Shown: positions 24,501-34,700 of the stretch, in pieces
Numbering within the stretch: the first letter of the stretch is position 1
Layout of the letters: every line of letters begins with the position of its first letter
Source of the DNA: Snodgrassella alvi
Lineage (GTDB): Bacteria; Pseudomonadota; Gammaproteobacteria; Burkholderiales; Neisseriaceae
Length of the DNA stretch: 64,000 nt
Direction: 5' to 3'
Assembly (NCBI RefSeq): GCF_002777745.1
Contig: NZ_MEIO01000064.1
Location: 1 to 64,000, forward strand
Notes under the pieces: generated by a model
Told to the model about the DNA's origin: nothing
The model's database searches: none
Seen by the model: only the letters and a program-made list of their open reading frames with translations
Translations under genes and position numbers: made by a program

Positions 24501-27200
24501 ATGAAAGATTCAATGCAATTATTAAGAAAACTTAATGAAAATTGTGCCAGAGCACTAAACGAAGCCGCTAACTTCTGCCTGAGCCGCGGCCATCAGGAAA
24601 TATTGCCTGAACATTTTCTTGTCAAACTGCTTGAAACCGATAATAACGACCTGAATCTCCTATTGCGCCAGAATGAAATCAACATTAACCGACTGTGGGA
24701 TGACCTCCTTCTTGGACTGGACAAATTACCATGGCAACGTATACCACAGAAACCAGAATTATCGCGTGCATTACTCAAATGGATTGAACAGGCATGGATG
24801 CTGGCCTCAATCGAACACGGACAGGAAGAAGTCCGTTCATTACATCTGCTTGAAGCTATCCAGAAAATTCCCAGCATCTTTACCCTTACCGACCTGTGGC
24901 AATTATTAATCTTCAGAGCCGGACAGCTAGCTGAGGCAGCACGCTGGCTCAACAAATATTCAACAGAAGCAAACACCCGGAACAACAACATCCCAACCTC
25001 AGAAGCAAATACTTCCGGTACAGCAGCAGAATCCGCAGACACAGATATTGCACAGACAGCACTTAAGAACAACACACAACAAGACAAACAATCCCCGGCC
25101 GAGCTGGAAGCACTATCACGTTTCACCATCGATCTTACCCAGAGAGCCAGAGACGGCCATATAGATGCCATTTTCGGCCGCGATGAAGAAATCAGCCAGA
25201 TAGAAGATATTCTTAGCCGCCGGCGTAAAAATAATCCAATACTGGTGGGCGAGCCCGGAGTGGGCAAAACCGCACTGGTTGAGGGGCTGGCACTTAAAAT
25301 TGCTCAGGATGAAGTAGGCAGCCATCTGAAAAATACCCACATACTGGCTTTAGATATGGGATTATTACAGGCTGGTTCCGGCCTCAAAGGCGAATTTGAA
25401 CAGCGCCTGAAAACCGTCATCGAAGCCATTCAGCATGCACCAGAACCAACTATACTGTTTATTGACGAAGCGCATACCATTATCGGCGCCGGTAATCAGG
25501 CGGGTGGTTCCGACGCCGCCAACCTGCTTAAACCAGCACTTGCCCGCGGCCAGTTGCGTACCATAGCAGCAACCACCTGGTCAGAATACAAACAGTATTT
25601 CGAAACCGATGCCGCCCTGGAGCGCCGTTTTCAGCCAGTTAAAGTAGACGAACCAGACGATGAAAAAGCCTGCCAGATGCTACGGGGCATAGCCAGATTA
25701 TATGCACAGCATCATCAGGTACACATCAAAGACAATGCCATCAAAGCCGCCGTTACCTTATCGCGCCGCTACCTGCCAGATCGTCAGCTTCCAGATAAAG
25801 CCATTGATTTACTTGATACAGCCGCAGCCAAAGTCAGACTTGGCCTGCAAACCCTGCCATTAAGCCTGATCAAACAAATCTCCCTGCACAGTGCACTTAA
25901 AGAAGAAATCGAATGCCTGCAACAGGATGGCCGGCTCGGCCACAGCATAGATAATGAACGGATGGCACAGTGCCAGCAACAGCTACAACAGCTAGACCAG
26001 AAAATAGAAGAAGAAAAACAAAAATTTGCTCAGGAGCAGCAGGCTGCACAGGCCGTACTGGATGCGCGTACCCAAAGCGAAGACCACAGCAGCTTACATC
26101 AGCATAACCAGTCTTTTCAGAAAGTACAGCAAAGCATCAGCCTGGACGTAGATCAGCAAGTAATTGCCAGCATTATCAGCGAATGGACAGGTATCCCTGC
26201 CGGCCGCATGCTGGATGATGAAATCGCACGCCTCATGACCTTGTCTGAACAGCTTAACAGCGAAATCATCGGACAGGAAGACAGCGTTAACAGCATAGTT
26301 AACCATATCCGCACCCAAAAGGCCGGGCTGGGCGAAGCCAGCAAACCACTTGGTGTATTCCTGCTAACCGGCACCTCCGGCGTAGGAAAAACCAAAACAG
26401 CCAAAGCATTAGCCAAATCACTGTTTGGTAGCGAAGACACCATGATTACCATCAACATGTCTGAATATCAGGAAGCACACACCGTAGCTCAGCTCAAAGG
26501 CGCACCGCCGGGATATGTAGGCTATGGCAAAGGCGGCGTCCTCACCGAAGCAGTGCGCAAACGCCCTTATTCAGTAGTTTTACTGGATGAAATTGAAAAA
26601 GCCCACCCAGATGTCCTCAACATCTTCTATCAAGTATTTGACCAAGGCATCATGCGTGATGGAGAAGGGCGCATCATCAACTTCAAAAATACCATCCTGC
26701 TTATGACATCCAATCTGGGCAGCGAAGCCCTGCAAAATGCACCTGATGCAGATTTACCAACTCGGCTGGAACTGGTTGATCAGCCAATCCGTGAAGTTCT
26801 TGCACCGGCTTTACTCGGACGCATGAACGTACTGGCTTTCCGCCCACTGGCCGCCACCGACATGCAAATTATTATCCGCCAGCAGCTCGACCGCATTGCT
26901 GCCAAAATTGCAGTCCAGTTTGCTGTTACCTGCCAATACAGCAAAGCTCTGGTTGCAGCACTGGCGCAGACAACAGCTTGCCATGATCTGGGCGTGCGCT
27001 ATTTTGAACAAATGCTGCAACAACAGATTGTGCCCGAACTGGCCAAACAATTACTTATGGAAAAACAGCAGGGACAAAATAGCGCCTATATACACCTTGA
27101 TTTAGGCGAACAGGGCGTAGTCATCACCCTGAGCGATAATCCACTAAACGAAGAAACAGCAGAAACAGCAGAAATAAGCAGCGAAAATCAATTAGCATAA
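24501..27200 (+). CDS. tssH: T6SS AAA+ ATPase ClpV (TssH)
   Basis: An 899-residue Clp-type unfoldase that recycles contracted TssBC sheath. An N-terminal Clp-N domain (about residues 10-150) is followed by a Ser/Thr/Asn-rich linker ([20 protein letters not shown]). AAA1 has Walker [10 protein letters not shown] and Walker [17 protein letters not shown] coiled middle domain follows, then AAA2 with Walker [12 protein letters not shown] and Walker [20 protein letters not shown] precedes the ATG. It is last in the first T6SS gene block; a 950-base gap separates it from the effector array. Confidence 0.96.
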   Translation: MKDSMQLLRKLNENCARALNEAANFCLSRGHQEILPEHFLVKLLETDNNDLNLLLRQNEININRLWDDLLLGLDKLPWQRIPQKPELSRALLKWIEQAWMLASIEHGQEEVRSLHLLEAIQKIPSIFTLTDLWQLLIFRAGQLAEAARWLNKYSTEANTRNNNIPTSEANTSGTAAESADTDIAQTALKNNTQQDKQSPAELEALSRFTIDLTQRARDGHIDAIFGRDEEISQIEDILSRRRKNNPILVGEPGVGKTALVEGLALKIAQDEVGSHLKNTHILALDMGLLQAGSGLKGEFEQRLKTVIEAIQHAPEPTILFIDEAHTIIGAGNQAGGSDAANLLKPALARGQLRTIAATTWSEYKQYFETDAALERRFQPVKVDEPDDEKACQMLRGIARLYAQHHQVHIKDNAIKAAVTLSRRYLPDRQLPDKAIDLLDTAAAKVRLGLQTLPLSLIKQISLHSALKEEIECLQQDGRLGHSIDNERMAQCQQQLQQLDQKIEEEKQKFAQEQQAAQAVLDARTQSEDHSSLHQHNQSFQKVQQSISLDVDQQVIASIISEWTGIPAGRMLDDEIARLMTLSEQLNSEIIGQEDSVNSIVNHIRTQKAGLGEASKPLGVFLLTGTSGVGKTKTAKALAKSLFGSEDTMITINMSEYQEAHTVAQLKGAPPGYVGYGKGGVLTEAVRKRPYSVVLLDEIEKAHPDVLNIFYQVFDQGIMRDGEGRIINFKNTILLMTSNLGSEALQNAPDADLPTRLELVDQPIREVLAPALLGRMNVLAFRPLAATDMQIIIRQQLDRIAAKIAVQFAVTCQYSKALVAALAQTTACHDLGVRYFEQMLQQQIVPELAKQLLMEKQQGQNSAYIHLDLGEQGVVITLSDNPLNEETAETAEISSENQLA

Positions 27201-28156
27201 ACAGCCATTACCGGCAGTAACAATGGGCAGACAACAATCAACAACAGTCTGCCCATACCTATTTAACTATCAACATGCCAGAATAACCGCAAAAATAACT
27301 AAAATCTTTACAATAAAAAACAACAAGATTACATTTATATATCATTTCCTGACACACAGACATATCGTCTCAATAGTTCATAACCAACGGAATAAGTATA
27401 AGACATAAATAATAAAATAAAAAAACAGGTACCAGATATGCAACAGTTACACAATTATAAATATCTATATAAATCAAATATTTAATATATTACGCAATTA
27501 AAAGAGTTTTCAAATTTCTTAAAGTAAATTATTGTTACATTACGGTAATTATCTGTATAACCCAATCTCCGCAATACAGGTAAGTGCCTAGTATAATAAT
27601 AAAAAATTATACCTTGACTTAACGTCAAATTTCTGGCCAGTGCACCTCTTCACGTGCTGCACTGGCTGTTTTTATGCCTGCATACGCGCGGATAAAACAC
27701 AATCACCAACATGTGGCTTACCTAATTACATTTTATAGCTGATTTTATAAATTTTTGCCTATTTAATTGTATAACAATCAGTTAATTAAAAATATTATTG
27801 CTAATAAATATAAACACCCATTCCATTACATATTATCGTCACTAAAATTATGAAATAATAGAATAGCTTATCTAAAGTAAAGATATGTCAAATAAAGCCA
27901 GAATTCAGCGCAGATACTCACATTGGCTTAACCATTACATAATCGAAGAGGCAATTAATGCATCAACACAAACTGATTTTATGCCGCTTTGTGGCTGCCA
28001 TAACAGCCACCTTATCTGTATTAACAAAACAGCATTCATACATAGCTTCAGCTCAATTAGCAGTAGCCGTAATTCAGGCTTACAGAGTAAATAAACATTG
28101 AATACATAAATTATTCAAATAAAAGATTACTAATTCTCAAAAGAAAGGCAGAAAAG
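27201..28156. other. AT-rich gap between clpV and the effector array
   Basis: About 950 bases. A 10-bp inverted repeat ATGGGCAGAC/GTCTGCCCAT (27223-27256) follows clpV. A 9-bp hairpin GCCAGTGCA/TGCACTGGC followed by TGTTTTT (27636-27673) looks like an orphan terminator left from a lost gene. A short candidate gene lies at 27958-28101. The region shows no other credible frame and probably carries the promoter of the effector array. Confidence 0.45.
27958..28101 (+). CDS. Candidate 47-residue secreted or membrane peptide
   Basis: ATG 27958 is preceded by GAAGAGG with a 6-base spacer. The product MHQHKLILCRFVAAITATLS... has a basic N-terminus and a hydrophobic core with Ala-rich end (IASAQLAVAV), like a signal peptide or small membrane peptide. 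It ends 55 bases before the first lipoprotein gene. No family was recognised and the length is short, so this may be a chance frame; the ribosome binding site is the main support. Confidence 0.3.
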   Translation: MHQHKLILCRFVAAITATLSVLTKQHSYIASAQLAVAVIQAYRVNKH

Positions 28157-28906
28157 ATGCAGAAAAAATGGCTAGGGCTGGCGCTGCTGGCGGCTTTGCA
28201 GCTTACAAGCTGTGCAAACCGTTTTGAGCCTTTTGTAGGCATTACCTCAGGTAAAAACCGCATGTATGCCACGCCGGTAGAAGCAATTGAATATAACTAT
28301 GAAAATATGGCTGGCGGCAGTATTGGCGGCGGCTGTATTCCAGATACGCCGGGCATAGATGATTATGATGTTGGCAAAATGCGCTATGGTGGTGGTTCTA
28401 CCTGCGGTGCGGCTGCGTTGCAGGCAAAATGGACGCCGGGGATGACTATGCATATTTCCTGGAAAGTATTACCGTATCCGGGCTGGCGACCCAGAGTATT
28501 AAATTTACCAGGATTTGTTTTGGATCGTAAAGAATTAGCTATTATTGATCAATATGATGAGTATTACTCTACCGATATTCCGCTGCCACCACCGCCACCA
28601 TCGGCGGGTGATGATTTTGGTAAGGTAGATAATATTACAGTACATTTTTTGCCATGTAACCAGATATTTATTACTTATGGCACCATCGAGGAAGGGCGTA
28701 ATCCGGTGCACTGGAAACTGTTTGCTGAAAGCCAGAAACTCTGCACGCCACGCCCGAGTATAAAATCGATGGCAGATTATCGTAAAAACAAGGCGAAGCT
28801 GGATGCGATTAAGGCAGAGCGGGCGAAGATTCCGCAGGTAATCTTGCCGCGCTATATCAAGCAGTTAGAAGCCGAAGGTAAGCTGCCAGTGAGCAGCCAG
28901 AAATAA
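28157..28906 (+). CDS. Predicted T6SS immunity lipoprotein, copy 1 (DUF3304-like)
   Basis: A 249-residue lipoprotein with lipobox LTSC (Cys19) and Ala at +2, which favours the outer membrane facing the periplasm. The core GGSIGGGC...RYGGGSTCGAAALQAKWTPGMTMHISWK (about residues 53-103) resembles DUF3304-type lipoproteins, which are often encoded beside T6SS phospholipases. Further Cys lie at 60, 83, 167 and 196. A Pro-rich LPPPPPPSAGDDFG loop and a Lys/Ala-rich C-terminal helix follow. Ribosome binding site AAAGG. It would protect against the Tle1-like effector encoded downstream (inference from context). It differs from copies 2 and 3 mainly around residues 114-133. Confidence 0.75.
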   Translation: MQKKWLGLALLAALQLTSCANRFEPFVGITSGKNRMYATPVEAIEYNYENMAGGSIGGGCIPDTPGIDDYDVGKMRYGGGSTCGAAALQAKWTPGMTMHISWKVLPYPGWRPRVLNLPGFVLDRKELAIIDQYDEYYSTDIPLPPPPPSAGDDFGKVDNITVHFLPCNQIFITYGTIEEGRNPVHWKLFAESQKLCTPRPSIKSMADYRKNKAKLDAIKAERAKIPQVILPRYIKQLEAEGKLPVSSQK

Positions 28907-28924
28907 TTATTAAAGGAGAGTACG

Positions 28925-29446
28925 ATGGCAGGTAATAACCCCAATAACAATAAAATTTCGCTTCCTGATGTGTTAAATGGGCTGGGATTAGGTAAGGATG
29001 AAGCCAGCAATACGCCTAATCCGCCGCCGCTCGGTACCAGCAGCAAGCCCGCCAGCAGTGGCAGCAGTACGAATAGTGCCAGTGCCAGCGGCAATAAGAA
29101 TGGCACCGGCAGCAATGCACTGGGTGGGGTGGTGAATAAAGCCGGTAAACAGATTAAAAAAATCGGCGATGGGATTAAGCAGCTGGGTAAAGAGCTTAAG
29201 CATGCTGGCGAGGGCATCAAAGAAACAGCGCAGGATACGCTCGGGGATATTTTGTCTGGTAAAAGTATCGAATTCAAATGGCCGGTAACGCATAAGCCGA
29301 AAATATTTCCCACTGAGGCGGGCGGGCGCCTGCCGGCCTCGATTGAGGCAATCCAGAAAAATCGTGGCGACTGCTTTTATAAGGCACGTAATGCTCCCAA
29401 GCCATGCCAGAAAATTCTGAAAATCAGCTTTTTCAGCCAGAAATAA
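28925..29446 (+). CDS. Truncated Tle1-like effector, N-terminal domain only (copy 1)
   Basis: 173 residues, starting MAGNNPNNNKISLPDVLNG, with AAAGGAG 6 bases upstream. It matches the first ~170 residues of the full effector encoded at 31744-36084: a conserved LPDVLNGLGLGKDEASNT opening, a Ser/Asn/Gly-rich linker, an amphipathic KAGKQIKKIGDGIKQLGKEL helix and the CFYKARNAPKPCQKILKIS segment. It then ends FFSQK. The effector continues here with FFFDGTNNH, the first strand of the hydrolase. The final SQK and stop are those of the lipoprotein gene, so the frame is a fusion. It has no catalytic residues. It could be inert, or it could still compete for loading. Confidence 0.75.
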   Translation: MAGNNPNNNKISLPDVLNGLGLGKDEASNTPNPPPLGTSSKPASSGSSTNSASASGNKNGTGSNALGGVVNKAGKQIKKIGDGIKQLGKELKHAGEGIKETAQDTLGDILSGKSIEFKWPVTHKPKIFPTEAGGRLPASIEAIQKNRGDCFYKARNAPKPCQKILKISFFSQK

Positions 29447-29570
29447 TTATTAATATTTATATAAATATTGTTGTATCACAATGTAAATTGATGACTATGG
29501 TAATAAGATAGCAGAATAGAATGCATTGAAAGTATTATTAAATTTGAAGCTAATAAGAAAGGCAGAAAAG

Positions 29571-30320
29571 ATGCAGAAAAAATGGCTAGGGCTGGCGCTG
29601 CTGGCGGCTTTGCAGCTTACAAGCTGTGCAAACCGCTTTGAGCCTTTTGTAGGCATTACCTCAGGTAAAAACCGCATGTATGCCGCGCCGGTAGAAGCAA
29701 TTGAATATAACTATGAAAATCTGAGTGGTGGCAGCATTGGCGGCGGCTGTATTCCGAAAACACCGGGCATAGATGATTATGATGTTGGCAAAATGCGCTA
29801 TGGTGGTGGCTCTACCTGTGGTGCGGCCGCATTGCGGGCAAAATGGACGCCGGGGATGACTATGCATATTTCATGGAAGCTATTACCTTATCCTGGTTGG
29901 AGACCTAGAGCATTGAATATACCGGGCGTAAATGTAGATCAAAAAGAAGAGCGGATTATTGATAGTTATAATGAATATTATTCTGCCGATATTCCGCTGC
30001 CACCGCCGCCGCCATCGGCGGGTGATGATTTTGGTAAGGTAGCCAATATTACGGTGCATTTTTTGCCATGCAACCAGATATTTATTACTTATGGCACCAT
30101 CGAGGAAGGACGTAATCCGGTGCACTGGAAACTGTTTGCTGAAAGCCAGAAACTGTGCACGCCGCGCCCGAGTATAAAATCGATGGCGGATTACCGTAAA
30201 AACAAAGCGAAGCTGGATGCGGTTAAGGCAGAACGGGCGAAGATTCCGCAGGTAATTCTGCCGCGCTATATCAAGCAACTGGAGGCAGAAGGTAAATTGC
30301 CGCTAAGCAGCCAGAAATAA
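29571..30320 (+). CDS. Predicted T6SS immunity lipoprotein, copy 2
   Basis: A 249-residue paralogue of the lipoprotein at 28157-28906, starting MQKKWLGLAL with the AAAGG site 8 bases upstream; an in-frame ATG 15 codons earlier lacks a site and precedes the signal peptide. The lipobox LTSC and all Cys are kept. It is nearly identical to copy 1 except for local clusters: residues 51-52 (LS for MA) and 114-139 (ALNIPGVNVDQKEERIIDSY region). This pattern suggests a change of binding specificity rather than neutral drift (inference). Confidence 0.75.
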   Translation: MQKKWLGLALLAALQLTSCANRFEPFVGITSGKNRMYAAPVEAIEYNYENLSGGSIGGGCIPKTPGIDDYDVGKMRYGGGSTCGAAALRAKWTPGMTMHISWKLLPYPGWRPRALNIPGVNVDQKEERIIDSYNEYYSADIPLPPPPPSAGDDFGKVANITVHFLPCNQIFITYGTIEEGRNPVHWKLFAESQKLCTPRPSIKSMADYRKNKAKLDAVKAERAKIPQVILPRYIKQLEAEGKLPLSSQK

Positions 30321-30338
30321 TTATTAAAGGAGAATATG

Positions 30339-30851
30339 ATGGCAAGTAATAACCCCAATAACAATAAAATTTCGCTTCCTGATGTGCTAAATGGGCTGGG
30401 ATTAGGTAAGGATGAAGCCAGCAATACGCCCGATCCGTCGCAGCCCGGTGCCAGCAGCAAGCCCGCCAGCAGTGGCAGCAGCACCAATAGCACCAGCAGC
30501 AAGAGTGGCGCCGGCAGCAATGCACTGGGTGGGGTGGTGAGTAAAGCCGGTAAACAGATTAAAAAAATCGGCGATGGGATTAAGCAGCTGGGTAAAGACC
30601 TTAAGCATGCTGGCGAGGGCATCAAAGAAACGGCGCAGGATACGCTCGGGGATATCTTGCCCGGTAAAAGTATCGAATTCAAATGGCCGGTAACCCATAA
30701 GCCGAAAATATTTCCCACTGAGGCGGGCGGGCGCCTGCCGGCCTCAATTGAGGCAATCCAGAAAAATCGTGGCGACTGCTTTTATAAGGTGCGCAATGCC
30801 CCCAAGCCGTGCCAGAAAATTCTGAAAATCAGCTTTTTCAGCCAGAAATAA
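30339..30851 (+). CDS. Truncated Tle1-like effector, N-terminal domain only (copy 2)
   Basis: 170 residues from ATG 30339, which has AAAGGAG at the same 6-base spacing as copy 1; ATG 30336 is the alternative. It is very close to the first part of the full effector, including the linker PDPSQPGASSKPASSG, and is interrupted at the same codon as copy 1, ending FFSQK. The downstream non-coding sequence (TAATTATTAATATTTATATA...) is the same as after copy 1, so both descend from a single fusion event that was later duplicated. No hydrolase residues remain. Confidence 0.75.
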   Translation: MASNNPNNNKISLPDVLNGLGLGKDEASNTPDPSQPGASSKPASSGSSTNSTSSKSGAGSNALGGVVSKAGKQIKKIGDGIKQLGKDLKHAGEGIKETAQDTLGDILPGKSIEFKWPVTHKPKIFPTEAGGRLPASIEAIQKNRGDCFYKVRNAPKPCQKILKISFFSQK

Positions 30852-30975
30852 TAATTAATATTTATATAAATATTGTTGTATCACAATGTAAATTGATGAC
30901 TGTGGTAATAAGATAGCAGAATAGAATGCATTGAAAATATTATTAAATTTGAAACCAATAAGAAAGGCAGAAAAG

Positions 30976-31725
30976 ATGCAGAAAAAATGGATATGGCTGG
31001 CGCTGCTGGCGGCTTTGCAGCTTACAAGCTGTGCAAACCGCTTTGAGCCTTTTGTAGGCATTACCTCAGGTAAAAACCGCATGTATGCCGCGCCGGTAAA
31101 AGCGTACGAATATAACTATGAAAATATGGCTGGTGGCAGTATTGGCGGCGGCTGTATTCCGAATACGCCGGGAGTGGATGACTATGATGTAGGTAAATTA
31201 AGCTATGGTGGTGGTTCTACCTGTGGTGCGGCTGCATTGCGGGCAAAATGGACGCCGGGAATGACTATGCATATTTCCTGGAAACTGTTACCGTATCCGG
31301 GCTGGCGCCCCAGAGGATTAGATTTACCAGGCATGAATCTTGATCATAAGGAATTGGCTATTATTGATCAATATGATGAATATTATTCTGCCGATATTCC
31401 GCTGCCGCCACCACCACCATCGGTGGGTGATGATTTTGGTAAGGTAGCCAATATTACGGTGCATTTTTTGCCATGTAACCAGATATTTATTACTTATGGC
31501 ACGATAGAGGAAGGGCAGCAGCGCGAGTACTGGAAACAGTTTGCCGAAAGTAAGAAACTCTGCACGCCGCGCCCGAGTATAAAATCGATGGCGGATTACC
31601 GTAAAAACAAGGCGAAGCTGGATGCGGTTAAGGCAGAGCGGGCGAAGATTCCGCAGGTAATTCTGCCGCGCTATATCAAGCAGTTAGAAGCCGAAGGTAA
31701 GCTGCCAGTAAGCAGCCAGAAATAA
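30976..31725 (+). CDS. Predicted T6SS immunity lipoprotein, copy 3 (next to the full effector)
   Basis: A 249-residue paralogue directly upstream of the intact effector, so the most likely cognate immunity protein. Lipobox LTSC with Cys19. It differs from copies 1 and 2 at residues 41-44 (KAYE), 62-77, 114-126 (GLDLPGMNLDHKE) and most clearly 181-194 (QQREYWKQFAESKK where copies 1 and 2 have RNPVHWKLFAESQK). The final part is identical in all three. The effector starts 18 bases after the stop, with its ribosome binding site between. Confidence 0.8.
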   Translation: MQKKWIWLALLAALQLTSCANRFEPFVGITSGKNRMYAAPVKAYEYNYENMAGGSIGGGCIPNTPGVDDYDVGKLSYGGGSTCGAAALRAKWTPGMTMHISWKLLPYPGWRPRGLDLPGMNLDHKELAIIDQYDEYYSADIPLPPPPPSVGDDFGKVANITVHFLPCNQIFITYGTIEEGQQREYWKQFAESKKLCTPRPSIKSMADYRKNKAKLDAVKAERAKIPQVILPRYIKQLEAEGKLPVSSQK

Positions 31726-31743
31726 TTATTACAGGAGAATATG

Positions 31744-34700
31744 ATGGCAAGTAATAACCCCAATAACAATAAAATTTCGATTCCTGATGTGCTAAATGGG
31801 CTGGGATTAGGTAAGGATGAAGCCAGCAATACGCCCGATCCGTCGCAGCCCGGTGCCAGCAGCAAGCCCGCTAGTAGTGGCAGCAGCACCAATAGCACCA
31901 GCAGCAAGAGTGGCACCGGCAGCAATGCACTGGGTGGGGTGATGAATAAAGCCGGTAAACAGATTAAAAAAATCGGTGATGGGATTAAGCAGCTGGGTAA
32001 AGACCTTAAGCATGCTGGCGAGGGCATCAAAGAAACGGCGCAGGATACGCTCGGGGATATTTTGCCCGGTAAAAGTATTGAATTCAAATGGCCGGTAACG
32101 CATAAGCCGAAAATATTTCCCACTGAGGCGGGCGGGCGCCTGCCGGCCTCAATTGAGGCAATCCAGAAAAATCGTGGCGACTGCTTTTATAAGGCACGTA
32201 ATGCCCCCAAGCCATGCCAGAAAATTCTGAAAATCAGCTTTTTCTTTGATGGCACCAATAATCATGAAAAAGCGGATAAAGTGGTTACCGGCGCGGAACC
32301 ACCAAGCGAGCAGGAGCTGAAAGCGCATACTGCGGCGGCGCCGCAGGCCAAGCTGATTGGCGCCTATACCTATCCGCGCACCAGCAATGTGGCGCGCCTG
32401 TATCATGCCTGTATGGGCGCAGAGGGTAAGCCGGGAGAAAATAACTTTGACTCGGTTATGATCGAAAATGGCTGGTTCAGGCATTATATTCAGGGCGTGG
32501 GCACACGCTTCGAAGAAATCGGCGATCTGGATCCCGGCTTTGCCGGCGAAGCCTTTGCCCGCTATGGCCAAGCCAGAATCAACTGGGCGCTGACACGCCT
32601 GTGTGACACGCTGGGACAATGCAAAGTTTACAATGACAAGCCGCTGGAGCTTACCACAGCGCAGAAAATGATTAAAAGCATGGATTCGGCTATCGGGCGC
32701 AAAGCTCAGCTCGACCAGTTTATCGATGCACTGGTGCCGGCGCCGGGCAATAAGCCGCTGCCGCAGGCGATTAAGCTGTATGTAATCGGCTTTTCCCGCG
32801 GCGCGGCGGAAGGGCGCACCTTTATCAACTGGCTGCTGGATTATCTGCTGGAGCGGCCGGAAAATGCCAAGGCCAAGGAGCAGCTGGAACAATTGCTCAA
32901 ACAGCGGCAGGAGCAGCGCGCCAGACTGCGCAAATACTATCGTAAATATCCGGATAAAGAAAAAGAAGCCATTAAAGCAGCGCAAGAACAAGAGGAGGAG
33001 GCCAATGGCGGCACAACCAAACCACCTCAGACCAATAATAATCCGCAGTCACAACTTAAACAGCCACAGGCTAACCCGCAGCCACAGGGCGGTGCGAATA
33101 ACAGCGCGCAGAGCAATGCCGGCAAGCCGGAGTTTATTTATCTGAAGCTGCGTGGCATTCCCATCAGCATTGAAATGGCCGGCCTGTTTGATACGGTGGC
33201 CAATGTGGGTATGTCGCCACTGGTGTCGATGATTAGCGGCCATTTTGGCTGGGCGCATGGCACCATGTCGCTGGAGCGCGCCGCTGCCGCACGCTTTGTT
33301 AAAAGCTGCTACCACTTTGTGGCCGGACATGAGCAGCGCAAAAGCTTTTCTGTAGAAAGCATCTGTATTGATGGCGGCTATCCGCATGGCGGTGGCGGTG
33401 AATTTCGCGAATACACCTATCCCGGGGTACATGCCGATATCGGCGGCGGCTATCCGCCGGGAGAGCAGTTTAAAAGCAATCTGGGGATGGGGCATGTGGT
33501 GGCGCAGATTGCCTTGCATGATATGTATGCACGCTGCTGGGAGCATGGTATGCCGATGCAGATTTGGGCCGATCATCCGGCATTAGCCAAACAGATGCAG
33601 CAAAAGCGCAAATTCAAATTAAAAAATTATGAAATTATGGATAAAGATGTATCAAAAGAATTTGAAACGCGGCCGGAGATGGTGGCGCGCTTTAATGCAT
33701 GGCGCGATGTGTCGATTACCGATAATTTGGATAAAAATTTGCGCCAGCAGGTACATCATATTACCGCTTGGCGCATTTTGCGCTGGGTAAAGGACGGGGT
33801 GGATGGCTATGCCACGTTTCTGGGGCTGCAAATCACCCCAAATAAGGGGACGGCGGGCGAGAAGGAAAATCCGGCTCAGGTGAGTGCGCGCGAGCGCATC
33901 ATCCGTCAGGGGCGCAGTAATGCCAATGAGATGGCGCAGGCTCAAGCCGGCGGAGGCTTGCCGGCACCGGCGCCGGCAGACATTACTAAGGATGATGAGG
34001 TGTGGCAGCAGGCGGGGCTGGGGGATATTCCGGCAGATAAACGCGGCGACTTTATGAATGGCATGATCAATAAAAATTATGATCCGCGCAATGATGGCTG
34101 GGATATGCTGGAGAGTGCCAAGGATTTCAAGGCTGATTATTTGCATCAGTTTAAGTTTGAGTCTTTTTTGTCGCTGGGGTTTTTAATGAAAACTTTTGCC
34201 GGCAGTATCTATATGCTCAATAATGTAGATGAGGCAGAAGAGTTTAAGGATATTCACGAAAACGGCGATATACTTTATTTTGGTGATGCGGATAAGAAGG
34301 CACCACCCACGCCGCTACCACCCAATCAGGATGATGGTTTTAATGATGATCCGGTGAACACGGGTACCCAGCCTGCGAATAAACCCAAGGCAGGTGCTAC
34401 GCCACCGATAGCACCGAATAATAAGAATAGTTCAATCTTCAGTGATTTATTTGGTGACCTGAATTTAAGTGAGGTGGTTACGGGTATTGCGGTTGATGTG
34501 CTCAAACACAAGGCGCAGCACGCCAAGGCTTTGCAGGATGCGGCCAGTGCACTGGGGGGTAAGCAGGCCAAAGGGGCGCAATTAAAGGATATGCTGGCGC
34601 TGGGCTCAGATATCTGGAAGCGGCTCAGGGCTAAAAATACCAGTGATATGAAGGTGCTGATGGACAGAATCAGGAATAATCCGGAAGCCTATACGCCGAA

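Larger units (their letters stand above)
28141..32250 (+). repeat. Three tandem copies of an immunity + effector N-domain unit
   Basis: A unit made of a 249-residue lipoprotein gene followed by the first ~500 bases of a Tle1-like effector gene occurs three times. Lipoprotein starts lie at 28157, 29571 and 30976, giving spacings of 1414 and 1405 bases. Near-identity begins exactly at the AAGAAAGGCAG ribosome binding region of each lipoprotein gene. In units 1 and 2 the effector gene is cut at the same codon and fused to the lipoprotein tail; in unit 3 it continues into the full effector. Units 2 and 3 are more alike in the effector linker than unit 1. Confidence 0.9.

Noticed and set aside
27885-28094. 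69-residue frame starting MSNKARIQRR
   Set aside because: No ribosome binding site and no protein-like pattern; the overlapping frame at 27958 has a better site.
28141-32250. CRISPR or other short-repeat array
   Set aside because: The repeats are 1.4-kb coding units with intact reading frames, not short repeats with unique spacers.
32149-32991. Long antisense frame of 280 residues inside the effector gene
   Set aside because: It is a mirror of the GC-biased coding strand; it has no ribosome binding site and no domain-like sequence.
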